NCBI GenBank assembly: GCA_024695725.1
Contig: JAILHQ010000036.1
Coordinates: 1 to 27,069, forward strand
DNA from: Cyanobacteria bacterium RUI128
Lineage (GTDB): Bacteria; Cyanobacteriota; Vampirovibrionia; Gastranaerophilales; Gastranaerophilaceae
Direction: 5' to 3'
DNA length: 27,069 nt
The notes beneath the pieces are model-generated. The model was given only the letters and a program-made list of their open reading frames with translations. It had not been told where the DNA came from and searched no databases. Made by a program: the position numbers and the translations under genes. The stretch's first letter is position 1, and every line of letters starts with the position of its first letter. Shown one piece after another: positions 16,765 to 25,273 of the stretch.

Positions 16765-17058
16765 ATGAATCTTACAATCAACAATAGCCCTATTTCGTAC
16801 ACAGGAAAATACGAATATGTCGTAAAATGCAGAGATAACAAGAAGGTTCCGTACCTGTTCAATCAGGTAAAAGACCTCATTTCCGGCAGAGGTATTCCTG
16901 CATCGTTCCAAATGGGGCCTGAAGACCAAGTAATTTTAAATCCTGAGACAAAACTCATGGCTCATTCATTGAAAAAGGATTTAAAACGAGCTGGTATAAA
17001 ACTTGCAAAGAAAGATGTAAAACAATCAGAAAAAGCAGCAAAAGAATTTATAGCATAA
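16765..17058 (+). CDS. small basic protein, 97 aa, with SYTG-type tag; unknown
   Basis: The start is fixed by AAGAGG five bases before the ATG. The N-terminus MNLTINNSPISYTGKYEYVV resembles the [NS]-[FY]-x-[AGS] tag of other proteins here (SYTG at 11-14). The rest is mixed alpha/beta with a Lys-rich C-terminal helix (SLKKDLKRAGIKLAKKDVK...). No signal peptide, membrane segment or known motif. It has its own promoter under a Fur-like palindrome and its own terminator, so it is a monocistronic unit next to a metal regulator. Function unknown. Confidence 0.8.
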   Translation: MNLTINNSPISYTGKYEYVVKCRDNKKVPYLFNQVKDLISGRGIPASFQMGPEDQVILNPETKLMAHSLKKDLKRAGIKLAKKDVKQSEKAAKEFIA

Positions 17059-17084
17059 AAAGGTCAGATCTATTCTGACCTTTT
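17058..17084 (+). terminator. terminator of the 97-aa gene
   Basis: Perfect 10-bp stem AAAAGGTCAG/CTGACCTTTT (17058-17067 with 17075-17084), loop ATCTATT, then GTATT. The stem starts at the last base of the stop codon, and the A/T ends let it work in both directions. Confidence 0.88.
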
Positions 17085-17123
17085 GTATTATAAGCTGCGA
17101 TTTGAGAGAGTTTAGAAATAAAT

Positions 17124-17184
17124 GTTAGACTAACTTGACATTTTTATTTTAAATGCTATCATATAATTGTTAGATAACACTAAC
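17124..17184 (+). promoter_or_regulatory. dtxR/mntR-type gene promoter with two operator-like repeats
   Basis: Promoter: perfect -35 TTGACA (17135-17140), 16-bp spacer, extended -10 TGC-TATCAT (-10 at 17157-17162). GTTAG-A-CTAAC (17124-17134), which matches the core of the DtxR box (GTTAG-x-CTAAC), abuts the -35. A second pair of the same half-sites with six bases between, GTTAG-ATAACA-CTAAC (17169-17184), lies at the predicted start site. A repressor bound at both would block polymerase, so autoregulation by the downstream gene is likely. Confidence 0.7.
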
Positions 17185-17200
17185 ATTATATGAGGTTTTT

Positions 17201-17587
17201 ATGGAAGAAAAAAATTTAAGCTCAGGACTTGAAGATTATCTTGAATGTATTTACAACAACCTTCAGGATAAAGGTAATGTCAAAGCTATTGAAATATCCA
17301 AAGAATTAAATGTTTCAAGAGCATCTGTTACTGACGCTCTGCACAGACTTGCGCAAAAAAATTATATAAATTATGAACGCTACGGTTCGATTTTAATAAC
17401 CCCTAAGGGAATTAAAAAGGCAACGGAAGTCATAGACAAACACAACATTCTTAAGAATTTCTTTGAAAAAGTGCTTATGCTTTCTTGCGATGAAGCCTCG
17501 GAAAATGCTTGCAGAATCGAGCATGTTATCACTAAAAACGCATTCAACAAGCTAAAAGAATACACCTTGTTGCACGTAGGGAAATAG
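17201..17587 (+). CDS. DtxR/MntR-family metal-dependent repressor
   Basis: 128 residues. The winged helix is at 8-72, with recognition helix in ELNVSRASVTDALHRLAQKN, and the dimerisation helices at 75-125. Aligned by eye with MntR, candidate metal ligands are D12 and E15 (in LEDYLECIY), H81, E107 and H108. The position of MntR E99 is C104, giving ACRIEHVI, which is the DtxR/IdeR form (ACRWEHV). The site is thus mixed, and Mn or Fe cannot be decided. There is no C-terminal SH3-like domain. GAGG precedes the ATG by five bases. The promoter carries two GTTAG/CTAAC repeats, so it probably represses itself and the gene two bases downstream. Confidence 0.92.
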   Translation: MEEKNLSSGLEDYLECIYNNLQDKGNVKAIEISKELNVSRASVTDALHRLAQKNYINYERYGSILITPKGIKKATEVIDKHNILKNFFEKVLMLSCDEASENACRIEHVITKNAFNKLKEYTLLHVGK

Positions 17588-17589
17588 TA

Positions 17590-18600
17590 ATGATTGAGAA
17601 AATAAAAATAGCAGGGAAATACCTTGATCAGCCTTTGCTTGTATCTAAGTTTAAACAGGCTGTCCCTAAAGCATTTTCAGCAGGAGCCGCTGCATACGGA
17701 ATAGAAAATGTTGTTGACGCTGAGCCGGGCGACAGGAAAAAAGTTGCCATCAGAGATGCGTCAGTTCTTTCTGCGACAGTCATTTCAGCTCTTGCCGCAC
17801 CTAAAATTGCCGCTAAGGTCGTAGGTAAAACTTACGAAAAATTTGCAGCAAAAGATATTATTCAGAAAAACACAAAGATAGTTGATGAATTTGTATCAAA
17901 AGAAAAAGTTTCAGACAGATTAGGACAACTTCTTGAAAAAGCAAAAACAAAGATTTTAGATTTTAAAGAAGTAAAAGAGTTGCATAGAGAAACATCGACA
18001 ACAGACAGCGGGAAAAAACTTTTTAACAGCCTTATACCTGAGCCTGAAAACGTAACATCAAAAGACATAGTAAACGAAATCGGCAGATTATCTGTCATGG
18101 GTGCAATTCCTGTTGCAGGAGGTATTGCAGGAGGATTAGCCGGAGAAAAAATATCCGAAGGTAAACTGTCAAAAGAAAGAACTGCAAACAGAGTAAAAGA
18201 AGGGACTTATCAATATCTTGCAAACATCTTTTTATGTAACGTCGGCGCTGCAGCCGCACTCGGAATAATGGAAAAAACAAATGTAAAATCAAAAGCGGCA
18301 CGTGTAGCCGGTATGGTTACAGGTATTCTTACAACAGGTGTAATAGGCGGAAGCACTATTGCAAATTATTTTGGCAAAAAAGTTATCAACCCTATCTTTG
18401 ACAGAGATAGTAATAAAAAATTAAATTCTGAACGAAAACCCGAGGTTCTTGACATCTGCTTACACTCAGATGATATTGCCACTATTGCCGTAATGTCGGG
18501 CCTCAAATGGATGGAACCGGCACTTCCTATACTATACGGAATCTCGGGCTATCGTGCAGGAATAGGTTACAGAAACGGAAACAAAAATAAAACTTGTTAA
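17590..18600 (+). CDS. unknown Ala/Gly-rich membrane-associated protein, 336 aa
   Basis: It starts two bases after the repressor's stop, so the pair is co-transcribed and presumably metal-regulated. Hydrophobic, Ala/Gly-rich segments lie near 56-75, 166-186 (VMGAIPVAGGIAGGLAGE), 208-227, 235-257 and 295-318, separated by charged stretches; residues 80-135 are a Lys/Glu-rich helical region. There is no signal peptide and no transporter signature such as DPGN or HxxxH. Candidates are a multi-pass membrane protein or one that inserts small Gly-zipper helices. I do not recognise the family. A role in metal uptake or efflux is suggested only by the neighbour. Confidence 0.85.
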   Translation: MIEKIKIAGKYLDQPLLVSKFKQAVPKAFSAGAAAYGIENVVDAEPGDRKKVAIRDASVLSATVISALAAPKIAAKVVGKTYEKFAAKDIIQKNTKIVDEFVSKEKVSDRLGQLLEKAKTKILDFKEVKELHRETSTTDSGKKLFNSLIPEPENVTSKDIVNEIGRLSVMGAIPVAGGIAGGLAGEKISEGKLSKERTANRVKEGTYQYLANIFLCNVGAAAALGIMEKTNVKSKAARVAGMVTGILTTGVIGGSTIANYFGKKVINPIFDRDSNKKLNSERKPEVLDICLHSDDIATIAVMSGLKWMEPALPILYGISGYRAGIGYRNGNKNKTC

Positions 18601-18624
18601 AAACTCTCGATACAATATGTTTTT

Positions 18625-18634
18625 ATGCTATCAT
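18625..18634 (+). promoter_or_regulatory. extended -10 promoter element
   Basis: ATGCTATCAT, identical over ten bases to the -10 region of the metal-repressor gene (17153-17162), with TGC before TATCAT. The -35 region is weak, as is common with extended -10 promoters. It would drive the membrane protein and mtnA. Confidence 0.45.
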
Positions 18635-18665
18635 TAGATTAGTAAAATAATGAGGGTTAGCGATT

Positions 18666-19136
18666 ATGAAAATCAATTCAGCATTTTTAAAGCAAATAAG
18701 TTTATTTAGTATTATAGTTGGGCTTTGTGTCGGACTTCTGACACTGATTCCTTTTATCGGAGGTTTGGTCTTCGTATTATACTTCTTACTGATATCTGCA
18801 GGGTTGATAATATATCTCAAGAAAAACAATGTTTTGGGAGATATCACCGTAAAGGAAGGTGCAATATTTGGAGCCGTTATTGGAATAGCCTCAATGTTTG
18901 GTTTTTACGGTTCTTTCTTGCCGTTATTGCTTGTAATTTCACTTATCAATGCAAATTACAACCCTTTAATTGCTAATCTTGTATTATACAGTTTTACAAA
19001 CCCGCTAAATTTATTTACACTGGTTTTCCTGCTTATTTTGGGAGCCTTGTTATGCGGGCTGATGAATTGTTTTGGGGGCGGAGTAACAGCATATATATAC
19101 GAATTGCTGGCTAACCTGCAAAACGAAGAGGGATAA
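18666..19136 (+). CDS. small integral membrane protein, 156 aa
   Basis: Start after GAGGG. About four membrane segments: 11-30, 32-51, 65-92 (Gly-rich, GAIFGAVIGIASMFGFYGSF) and 113-145 (ending LCGLMNCFGGGVTAYIYE). Short charged loops (LKKNNVLGDITVKEG) lie between. No family recognised with confidence; it resembles small DUF4199-like or Tic20-like four-helix proteins only in plan. The gap to mtnA is 17 bp, so the two are probably co-transcribed, though no functional link is apparent. Confidence 0.85.
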   Translation: MKINSAFLKQISLFSIIVGLCVGLLTLIPFIGGLVFVLYFLLISAGLIIYLKKNNVLGDITVKEGAIFGAVIGIASMFGFYGSFLPLLLVISLINANYNPLIANLVLYSFTNPLNLFTLVFLLILGALLCGLMNCFGGGVTAYIYELLANLQNEEG

Positions 19137-19153
19137 GACGGGAGTATATACAA

Positions 19154-20227
19154 ATGGCATTTGAATCAAAAATCAGAACTATACAGTGGGTAGATAATGT
19201 ATCCAGAATGGTGGATCAGACAAAAGTCCCTTACGAATACGTTATGGTTGACATAAAAACAGGGGATGAAATGTATGATGCAATAAAGACAATGATAGTC
19301 AGAGGTGCGCCTGCAATAGGTGTTTCAGCTGCACACGGCGTTGTACTTTATGCACAAGAGCTTATGAACAAAGGCTTATCAAGAGAAGAATTTATATCCC
19401 AATTAACCGAAAAAGCGGAATATTTAAAAACTTCCCGTCCTACTGCGGTTAATCTTATGTGGGGTGTAGACAGACAGCTTGAAATTTTAAATAATTCGAC
19501 ATCAGATATTGAAGGTATCGTTGAAGAATTAAAACAAAACGGTATAAAGATGGAAAATGACGACATTTCCATCAACAAGAGAATCGGGAATAACGGTGCA
19601 GAGGTTGTGCCGAAAGGTGCAACTATTCTGACACACTGCAACGCAGGGGCTTTAGCAACCGTCGGTTACGGTACGGCACTTGGTGTTGTTCGTTCTGCCT
19701 TTGCAAAAGATAATACCATTCAGGTATTTTCTGATGAAACGAGACCAAGACAACAAGGTTCAAGAATAACCACTTTTGAACTTAAAATGGACGGTATCCC
19801 TGTTACAATGATTACTGACGGGATGTGCTCATACTTTATGAAAAAGGGTATGATAGATATGGTTGTTGTGGGGGCTGACAGAATTGCGGCAAATGGAGAT
19901 ACCGCAAACAAAATCGGTACTTATACGGTTGCTATTGCGGCAAAATATCACAACATTCCTTTCTATATTGCAGCACCTTTATCAACAATTGATACATCAA
20001 TTAAATCAGGTGATGAAATTCCTATCGAGGAACGTTCACACGATGAGGTTACAACAATAAACGGAAAACTTGTTTGCGCTGAAGGGGTAAACGTTATTAA
20101 TCCGGGCTTTGACGTAACTCCGCACGAACTTATTTCGGGTATAATAACCGAAGTCGGAATTTTAAGACCTGATTATAATGAATCAATAAAAAATGCTTTT
20201 AAAGAAAAAAAGCCTCTCCTGATATAA
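19154..20227 (+). CDS. mtnA: S-methyl-5-thioribose-1-phosphate isomerase
   Basis: 357 residues, full length for the family. It converts methylthioribose-1-phosphate to methylthioribulose-1-phosphate in methionine salvage. Diagnostic features: RGAPAIGVSAAHG (50-62), TRPTAVNLMWGVDR-type segment (SRPTAVNLMWGVDR, 94-107), the catalytic cysteine in THCNAGALAT (C162), DETRPRQQGSR (194-204), and the catalytic aspartate in VVVGADRIAANGD (D242), then NKIGTYTVA. These separate it from the related eIF2B-type ribose-1,5-bisphosphate isomerases. GGGAG lies about ten bases ahead of the ATG. No other methionine-salvage gene is in the window. Confidence 0.96.
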   Translation: MAFESKIRTIQWVDNVSRMVDQTKVPYEYVMVDIKTGDEMYDAIKTMIVRGAPAIGVSAAHGVVLYAQELMNKGLSREEFISQLTEKAEYLKTSRPTAVNLMWGVDRQLEILNNSTSDIEGIVEELKQNGIKMENDDISINKRIGNNGAEVVPKGATILTHCNAGALATVGYGTALGVVRSAFAKDNTIQVFSDETRPRQQGSRITTFELKMDGIPVTMITDGMCSYFMKKGMIDMVVVGADRIAANGDTANKIGTYTVAIAAKYHNIPFYIAAPLSTIDTSIKSGDEIPIEERSHDEVTTINGKLVCAEGVNVINPGFDVTPHELISGIITEVGILRPDYNESIKNAFKEKKPLLI

Positions 20228-20342
20228 GAGAGGAAAAAGCAATGAGGATTATATACAGACATAATAAATTATGTTCGGTAAGATTCATTAGCAGATAAGA
20301 TTACAAAAATAAGAAGAACGGGTTATTTTTATTTATTTAGGT

Positions 20343-20348
20343 TAAAAT
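20343..20348 (+). promoter_or_regulatory. -10 element, probably leaderless transcript of the lptF/G gene
   Basis: TAAAAT ends exactly six bases before the ATG at 20355, the same spacing as TATAAT before the gene starting at 3797. No Shine-Dalgarno lies between. The -35 region is not recognisable. Confidence 0.4.
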
Positions 20349-20354
20349 AAATTT

Positions 20355-21518
20355 ATGAACGAAAATAAGAAAGAAGTAAGAAAACCAAGAAGAACATTGA
20401 GAGGGCGCATACGATACTTTCGCGGTCGTATGAAACTTCTTGATAAATACATTTTGAAACAGGTCATTGAAATGTTCATTATGGGGGTACTTGTTTTCAC
20501 TTCTATCATTTTTGCATCAGACACGTTTATGACTCTGATTAAACAGATTGCAAAATACGGTATCCCGTTCAAGGTAGCTTTCATTATGGTTATCCTGAGC
20601 CTGCCGTCTATTTTTGTAATGACCATTCCTATGGGGGTACTACTTTCAACGGTTATGACCCTGAATAAACTGAGTCTTGCATCAGAACTGACTGTTATGA
20701 GAGCCTGCGGAATCGGGTTCAACAGAATAGCCAAACCTGTATTTATATTTGCAACGATTATGTGCCTGTTCAGTTTCTTTATTAATGAAACCGTTGTGCC
20801 TGTAATGACTAAACAGTCAAAAGATTTGGCGCTATGGGCATTTTGTCAGAAAAACATACCTGAGGGGAAACACGATTTCACCTTCCAGGAAATCAACGAA
20901 AACAGGACACTTAAACGGTTATTTTATGTAGAGTCCTGTGAGGATAAACAGTTTAACAATGTTACCGTACTTGATATGGCAAAGCCTGACGCTATACACG
21001 TTTTGCAGGCACAGTCGGGCGGTTCCTCACCAAGAGGATGGATTTTCAATAACGGTATTGTTTATACTATCGCTGATGACGGTAAGGTGCTCAATGCTAC
21101 ATATTTTGGGAAGACCATCGCTCAGTTCGGGGTAAATCTGAAGAAGGAATTAAAACGTAATGTGGCAAATGAACACAACTTTTTACAGCTTTGCGTATTT
21201 ATCTCACATAACAAAACCCTTGATTACAGGCGGGATTTGATAATATCCTTGTTTGATAAATTAGCCCTGCCGCTTACAACAATTGTTCTTGTACTTATCG
21301 GGGTACCGCTTGCGATAACACCGCCAAGAGTCAGATATAACAGGGGTTTTCTGTTCAGTATTTTGATTATTTTTGCATATTATCTTATAAGAGCGCTTTC
21401 AATTTCCTTCGGGGAAGCAGGCAGTTTGCATCCGTTCCTTGCGGCATTTTTACCTAATATAATTCTTACCGTAATCGGGACCTGGCTTTATTACAGAAAA
21501 GTGTTTACAATTACTTAG
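20355..21518 (+). CDS. LptF/LptG-family permease of lipopolysaccharide export
   Basis: 387 residues with the YjgP/YjgQ plan: about three N-terminal membrane helices (37-57, 72-103, 127-147), a soluble beta-jellyroll domain (about 150-295, periplasmic), and three C-terminal helices (303-321, 331-349, 360-380). The N-terminal helix LLDKYILKQVIEMF, the coupling segment KLSLASELTVMRACGIGFNRI (105-125) and GVPLAITPPRVRYNRGF (316-332) are typical. LptF and LptG form the transmembrane part of the LptB2FG ABC exporter that pulls lipopolysaccharide from the inner membrane. Only one such gene is here; F and G cannot be told apart. It has an extra basic N-terminus (KKEVRKPRRTLRGRIR); an inner ATG at 20430 is an alternative start. 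Confidence 0.93.
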   Translation: MNENKKEVRKPRRTLRGRIRYFRGRMKLLDKYILKQVIEMFIMGVLVFTSIIFASDTFMTLIKQIAKYGIPFKVAFIMVILSLPSIFVMTIPMGVLLSTVMTLNKLSLASELTVMRACGIGFNRIAKPVFIFATIMCLFSFFINETVVPVMTKQSKDLALWAFCQKNIPEGKHDFTFQEINENRTLKRLFYVESCEDKQFNNVTVLDMAKPDAIHVLQAQSGGSSPRGWIFNNGIVYTIADDGKVLNATYFGKTIAQFGVNLKKELKRNVANEHNFLQLCVFISHNKTLDYRRDLIISLFDKLALPLTTIVLVLIGVPLAITPPRVRYNRGFLFSILIIFAYYLIRALSISFGEAGSLHPFLAAFLPNIILTVIGTWLYYRKVFTIT

Positions 21519-21523
21519 AATTG

Positions 21524-21553
21524 TTGATATATACCCACTTTTTGGAGTATCAT
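21524..21553 (+). promoter_or_regulatory. promoter of the AsmA-like gene
   Basis: -35 TTGATA (21524-21529), 18-bp spacer, -10 TATCAT (21548-21553). The start near 21560 gives a leader of about 25 nt. Confidence 0.5.
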
Positions 21554-21584
21554 ATACATATAGAAGACTGTGGGGATTATGTAT

Positions 21585-24500
21585 ATGAATAAATGGTTAA
21601 AAATTACGGGAATTGCCCTTTTGAGCATTTTTGCATTTTTGTATATAGCATTTTTGGTTTTACCTTATATGGTAAAGTTAGATAACTATATTCCAATGTT
21701 GCAGGAAATTGTAAAAGAGCAGACTAATCTTAATCTTGAAGTTAAAAACCCGAGACTTGTTACAACACCGATTTTAGAAGCCGGCTTTAAGACAGACGGG
21801 ATAAAAATAACACTTGATGACGGGACACCGGTTCTTGATTCGGACGGGATAAAAGCAAAGGTATTTTTGCCGTCAGTTTCTTTTTTGACAGTAAGAGTTT
21901 CCTGCCTGGAACTTCATAATCCGAAAATCACACTCGATACAAACCCGCAGGCAACGCAATATTTACTTATTCAGGAAATTGAAAATATGCTTAACCGCCT
22001 GAATACACAAAAACTTCAACAGCCTGAAGAAGAAAACGGCTGGTTTAACCCTGAATGGATAAGAATTATTGTTCCTAATATAAAAATTACTAATTATAAT
22101 ATCGCAGTAAACGACAAAAAAGTTAATCACAGCCTTACCTTAAGAGGTGACGAACTCAGACTCGGCTACTTTAACGGCAAAAAGGCTAAGCTGAAAACCT
22201 ACGCTTACCTGATGAGTGACGATAAAGAAAACATTACTGCAAACTTAAAGATCAATACCTTCTTACCAAAATCAAAGAAGGAACAGCTGGATCCTGATGA
22301 TGACAAGGCTCAAAAGATAGAAATACCTTTTGTTAATATTGTTAAAATTTATCAAAACTATGATTTGAAAGCTCATATCAATTCAAAGATAAAAATCAGA
22401 CAAAAACGGAGCGGAAAAGTAACCGCGAACGGTTCTTTCGATATCGATAATTTAACACTCAGACTTGCAAATTATCAGCTTCCTAAATGTTATTTCCACT
22501 CTGTAATGAGAGGAACAACCGCTGATATCAATACAAGTTTCTATGTCACTCCGACAGAAAAAGCAACCGTTCTTGGTAAGATAGATTACAACAAGCCTGC
22601 AATTGATTTGGTATTAGGCGGAGATAAAATTTATTTCAACGATTTGATTATATTTTCAAAAGCCGTTTTAGACAGTTTCGGGATAAGAAACGATTTTGAA
22701 AACCTTAAAGGAAGCGGTTATATTCAGTCAGATGCTCAGATAAAAACCAACTTCAAAAAGCTGAAATCAAACGGTAAAATCATTATCCGTGACGGCGCTT
22801 TGATAAATAACAAAATCGGTTTACTTATTACAGGCACAAATTCAGATTTAATTTTTGACGACAATATTTTCAGAATAAAAGATACAAAAACTTTCATTGG
22901 CGGAAAACCTCTGACAATAAACGGAACAATAGACAGCAAGGCAAAAGCCAACTTAAATGCTAATACCCAAAATATGCCGATAGTCGGTTTGTATAATGCT
23001 TTTGCGCCATCAGATTTAAAGAAAAGTATCAAAATGAAATCGGGCAACATTTCACTTGATGCAAAGATTAACGGTAAACTTCAGAAATCGTTATCCTCAA
23101 TAAAATTTGATTTGGGGAATTTGGGGATTTCCACTCAGGATAATTCTGTGAACATCAGTAACGGAAATTTTTCACTTACCGTAATGTACGATTTGGCAGA
23201 AAATATTCTGAAAGGTAATATAACAAACAAAGATTTTTCACTGACATTACCTCAGACAAAATCAGTGATACAGGACAAAAATCTGGCGGTTAATTTCAAT
23301 AACGAGGTTATCAAACTCCTTCCGACAGATATCTTGATTAATAGTGCATCTAAGATAAAACTCAATGGTCAGATAAGCGATTATCAAAAGACACCAATTA
23401 TTAATATTGACGGTAACGGTTCGCTTGTTGCGACTGATTTAAGGAAATTTGCAGGGGATGCGGGCGCACCGTATATTGATGCAAAGGGCAGATTACCTTT
23501 AAAATTCAGCTTAACAGGAAACGACAAAAAACAGTTCTTTGTTGCACAGGTTGTATCTAATGCAAACAGTTATATAACCCCTGTTCACTTTAAAAATTTA
23601 ATCGGTAAACAGTGTATTTCACAGTTAAAAATTGCTTATAAAGGCGATCGACTAAACATAAAGGATACAGGTATATTTATCAGCTCAAACCCGTTCACAA
23701 ACGATTATAACGATAATATATCAGGGGCGGAAACCGTTATCAAAACCCACGGTACATTAGCAAAACTTGATACAATAGAGCCGAGATTTAACCTGTTCAA
23801 ACTGGAAATTCCTAACTCTTTAGAAGGAACAATTTATGCTCTCAGACGTTCAAGATTTAACCTGAACGGCGGAGTTTTGGTTATCGGTAAAGTTGCAAGA
23901 CCGTTTATCCACGGAGGGGTAAATGTTGATAACGTTAATATACCTACATTGTTGACAAAAATAAAAAGCGCAGGGGTTGATTTCAACGGATATTCAATGA
24001 GATTATTTGCTGACGAAGTCGATTTGAACGGCTCTAAGCTCAACGTATCAACTCAGTCTAACTTTGAGTTTGCACCGGTTGCAAAATTCTTCAAGTTAGA
24101 TGTTCAGTCAGACGATTTTGATTTGGACAAGGTTATGAAAGTAGCGGATGCGGCAGCTAAGAATTTGCCGGCCCAACCGTCGAACGACAAAGCATCTTCT
24201 AAAGAAGAAATCCTTCCTCTCGAAGTTACCGGAAGATTTTTGCTCAAAAGAATAAAAACAGGTAATATCATTTTGAATAACACAAGAGGAAGATTATCTT
24301 TAGCAAGAAACGTTCTTACAATAAGACCAATGATGACAAACTGCTTTAAAGGTGTTGTAAGAGGAAGAATTGATACTAATATCGTAACAGGGGCAATATC
24401 TATGGACTTAAAAGGCAATAACCTTGATGTCGAACAGGCACTTGCAGATGCCGCTAACACAAAAGATGCTATTTCAGGCACAGCCTCATTTGATATGAAA

Positions 24501-25262
24501 GCAGACCTGAAAGGTTCTACTTATGAAGAACAGATGAAATCACTCACGGGTAATGTTCATTTCAATATTATAAACGGAAGTTACGGGCCTATCGGTAAGA
24601 TTGAAAACCTTATTCTTGCAGAAAACATCAGAAATTCTCAGTTCTTCCAGACGGCACTGGGGGGAATTATAAACAATATTGCAACCATTGACTCTGCTCA
24701 TTTTTCTGAGCTCAGAGGGTTAATAAAATTCAAAGACGGAAAAGCTATTTTGACCCCGATAACTTCACAGGGTAACGTTATGTGCTTGCATATCGCAGGG
24801 AGTTACGATTTACTCAAAAACGAAGCGGATATGAAAGTCAGAGGGAAAATGGGTTCGTTCTTATCAGAAATGCTCGGGCCTATTGCAATGCTCAACCCTG
24901 TAAACCTTGTTAAGGCAACTCCGGGAATAAATATTGTTATGGCAAAAGCTTTTTCATTGTTCACCGTTTCAATTACACCTGAAGAAATGAAAGCTATCCC
25001 TAATTTTGCCAAGACATCTACTTCTGATACGGCTGCAACAAAATTCCAAATTATATTGCAAGGTGATGCAGCAAAACCGCTTTCGATGATTAAGTCGTTC
25101 AAATGGCTGGCAACTCCGACAGAGATTGATATGGCTAAAAACTTTACTGAGAACATGCCTGAAGAATATCTGCTTGCCGACCCTACAACACCTGAAGCAC
25201 AGGCTAAGGCAAAAGAGGATGCAAAACTTATAAACAAAATTAAACGTAAATTTAAAGGTTAA
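21585..25262 (+). CDS. large AsmA-like envelope protein, 1225 aa
   Basis: One N-terminal membrane helix (ITGIALLSIFAFLYIAFLVLP, about 7-27) is followed by some 1190 residues of beta-strand-rich sequence with recurring LxxPxI.., .GSFDID and LTGNV.. patterns. The C-terminal AsmA-type region has ASFDMKADLKGSTYEEQMKSLTG-like sequence, NIINGSYGPIGKIENLIL, and a final Ala-rich helix. Proteins of this kind (AsmA, TamB, YhdP) form long hydrophobic grooves that bridge the two membranes and move phospholipids or assist outer-membrane assembly. The start is taken as the ATG nine bases after GGGG; ATG at 21579 is possible. Following an LptF/G gene, it points to lipid traffic to the outer membrane. The gene 11 bp downstream shares the transcript. 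Confidence 0.88.
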   Translation: MNKWLKITGIALLSIFAFLYIAFLVLPYMVKLDNYIPMLQEIVKEQTNLNLEVKNPRLVTTPILEAGFKTDGIKITLDDGTPVLDSDGIKAKVFLPSVSFLTVRVSCLELHNPKITLDTNPQATQYLLIQEIENMLNRLNTQKLQQPEEENGWFNPEWIRIIVPNIKITNYNIAVNDKKVNHSLTLRGDELRLGYFNGKKAKLKTYAYLMSDDKENITANLKINTFLPKSKKEQLDPDDDKAQKIEIPFVNIVKIYQNYDLKAHINSKIKIRQKRSGKVTANGSFDIDNLTLRLANYQLPKCYFHSVMRGTTADINTSFYVTPTEKATVLGKIDYNKPAIDLVLGGDKIYFNDLIIFSKAVLDSFGIRNDFENLKGSGYIQSDAQIKTNFKKLKSNGKIIIRDGALINNKIGLLITGTNSDLIFDDNIFRIKDTKTFIGGKPLTINGTIDSKAKANLNANTQNMPIVGLYNAFAPSDLKKSIKMKSGNISLDAKINGKLQKSLSSIKFDLGNLGISTQDNSVNISNGNFSLTVMYDLAENILKGNITNKDFSLTLPQTKSVIQDKNLAVNFNNEVIKLLPTDILINSASKIKLNGQISDYQKTPIINIDGNGSLVATDLRKFAGDAGAPYIDAKGRLPLKFSLTGNDKKQFFVAQVVSNANSYITPVHFKNLIGKQCISQLKIAYKGDRLNIKDTGIFISSNPFTNDYNDNISGAETVIKTHGTLAKLDTIEPRFNLFKLEIPNSLEGTIYALRRSRFNLNGGVLVIGKVARPFIHGGVNVDNVNIPTLLTKIKSAGVDFNGYSMRLFADEVDLNGSKLNVSTQSNFEFAPVAKFFKLDVQSDDFDLDKVMKVADAAAKNLPAQPSNDKASSKEEILPLEVTGRFLLKRIKTGNIILNNTRGRLSLARNVLTIRPMMTNCFKGVVRGRIDTNIVTGAISMDLKGNNLDVEQALADAANTKDAISGTASFDMKADLKGSTYEEQMKSLTGNVHFNIINGSYGPIGKIENLILAENIRNSQFFQTALGGIINNIATIDSAHFSELRGLIKFKDGKAILTPITSQGNVMCLHIAGSYDLLKNEADMKVRGKMGSFLSEMLGPIAMLNPVNLVKATPGINIVMAKAFSLFTVSITPEEMKAIPNFAKTSTSDTAATKFQIILQGDAAKPLSMIKSFKWLATPTEIDMAKNFTENMPEEYLLADPTTPEAQAKAKEDAKLINKIKRKFKG

Positions 25263-25273
25263 CGGAGGATACA

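Noticed and set aside
20213..20233. CCTCTC/GAGAGG hairpin at the end of mtnA as its terminator
   Set aside because: On the plus strand it is followed by A residues, not T; the T run is on the minus side where no gene ends.
20305..20330. AAAAATAA/TTATTTTT stem as a terminator after mtnA
   Set aside because: All A-T pairs with a 10-nt loop; too weak to call, although T-rich DNA follows.
23888..23926. GGGGTAAAT copy inside the AsmA-like gene as part of the repeat family
   Set aside because: It encodes Gly-Val-Asn in frame and is explained by coding sequence.
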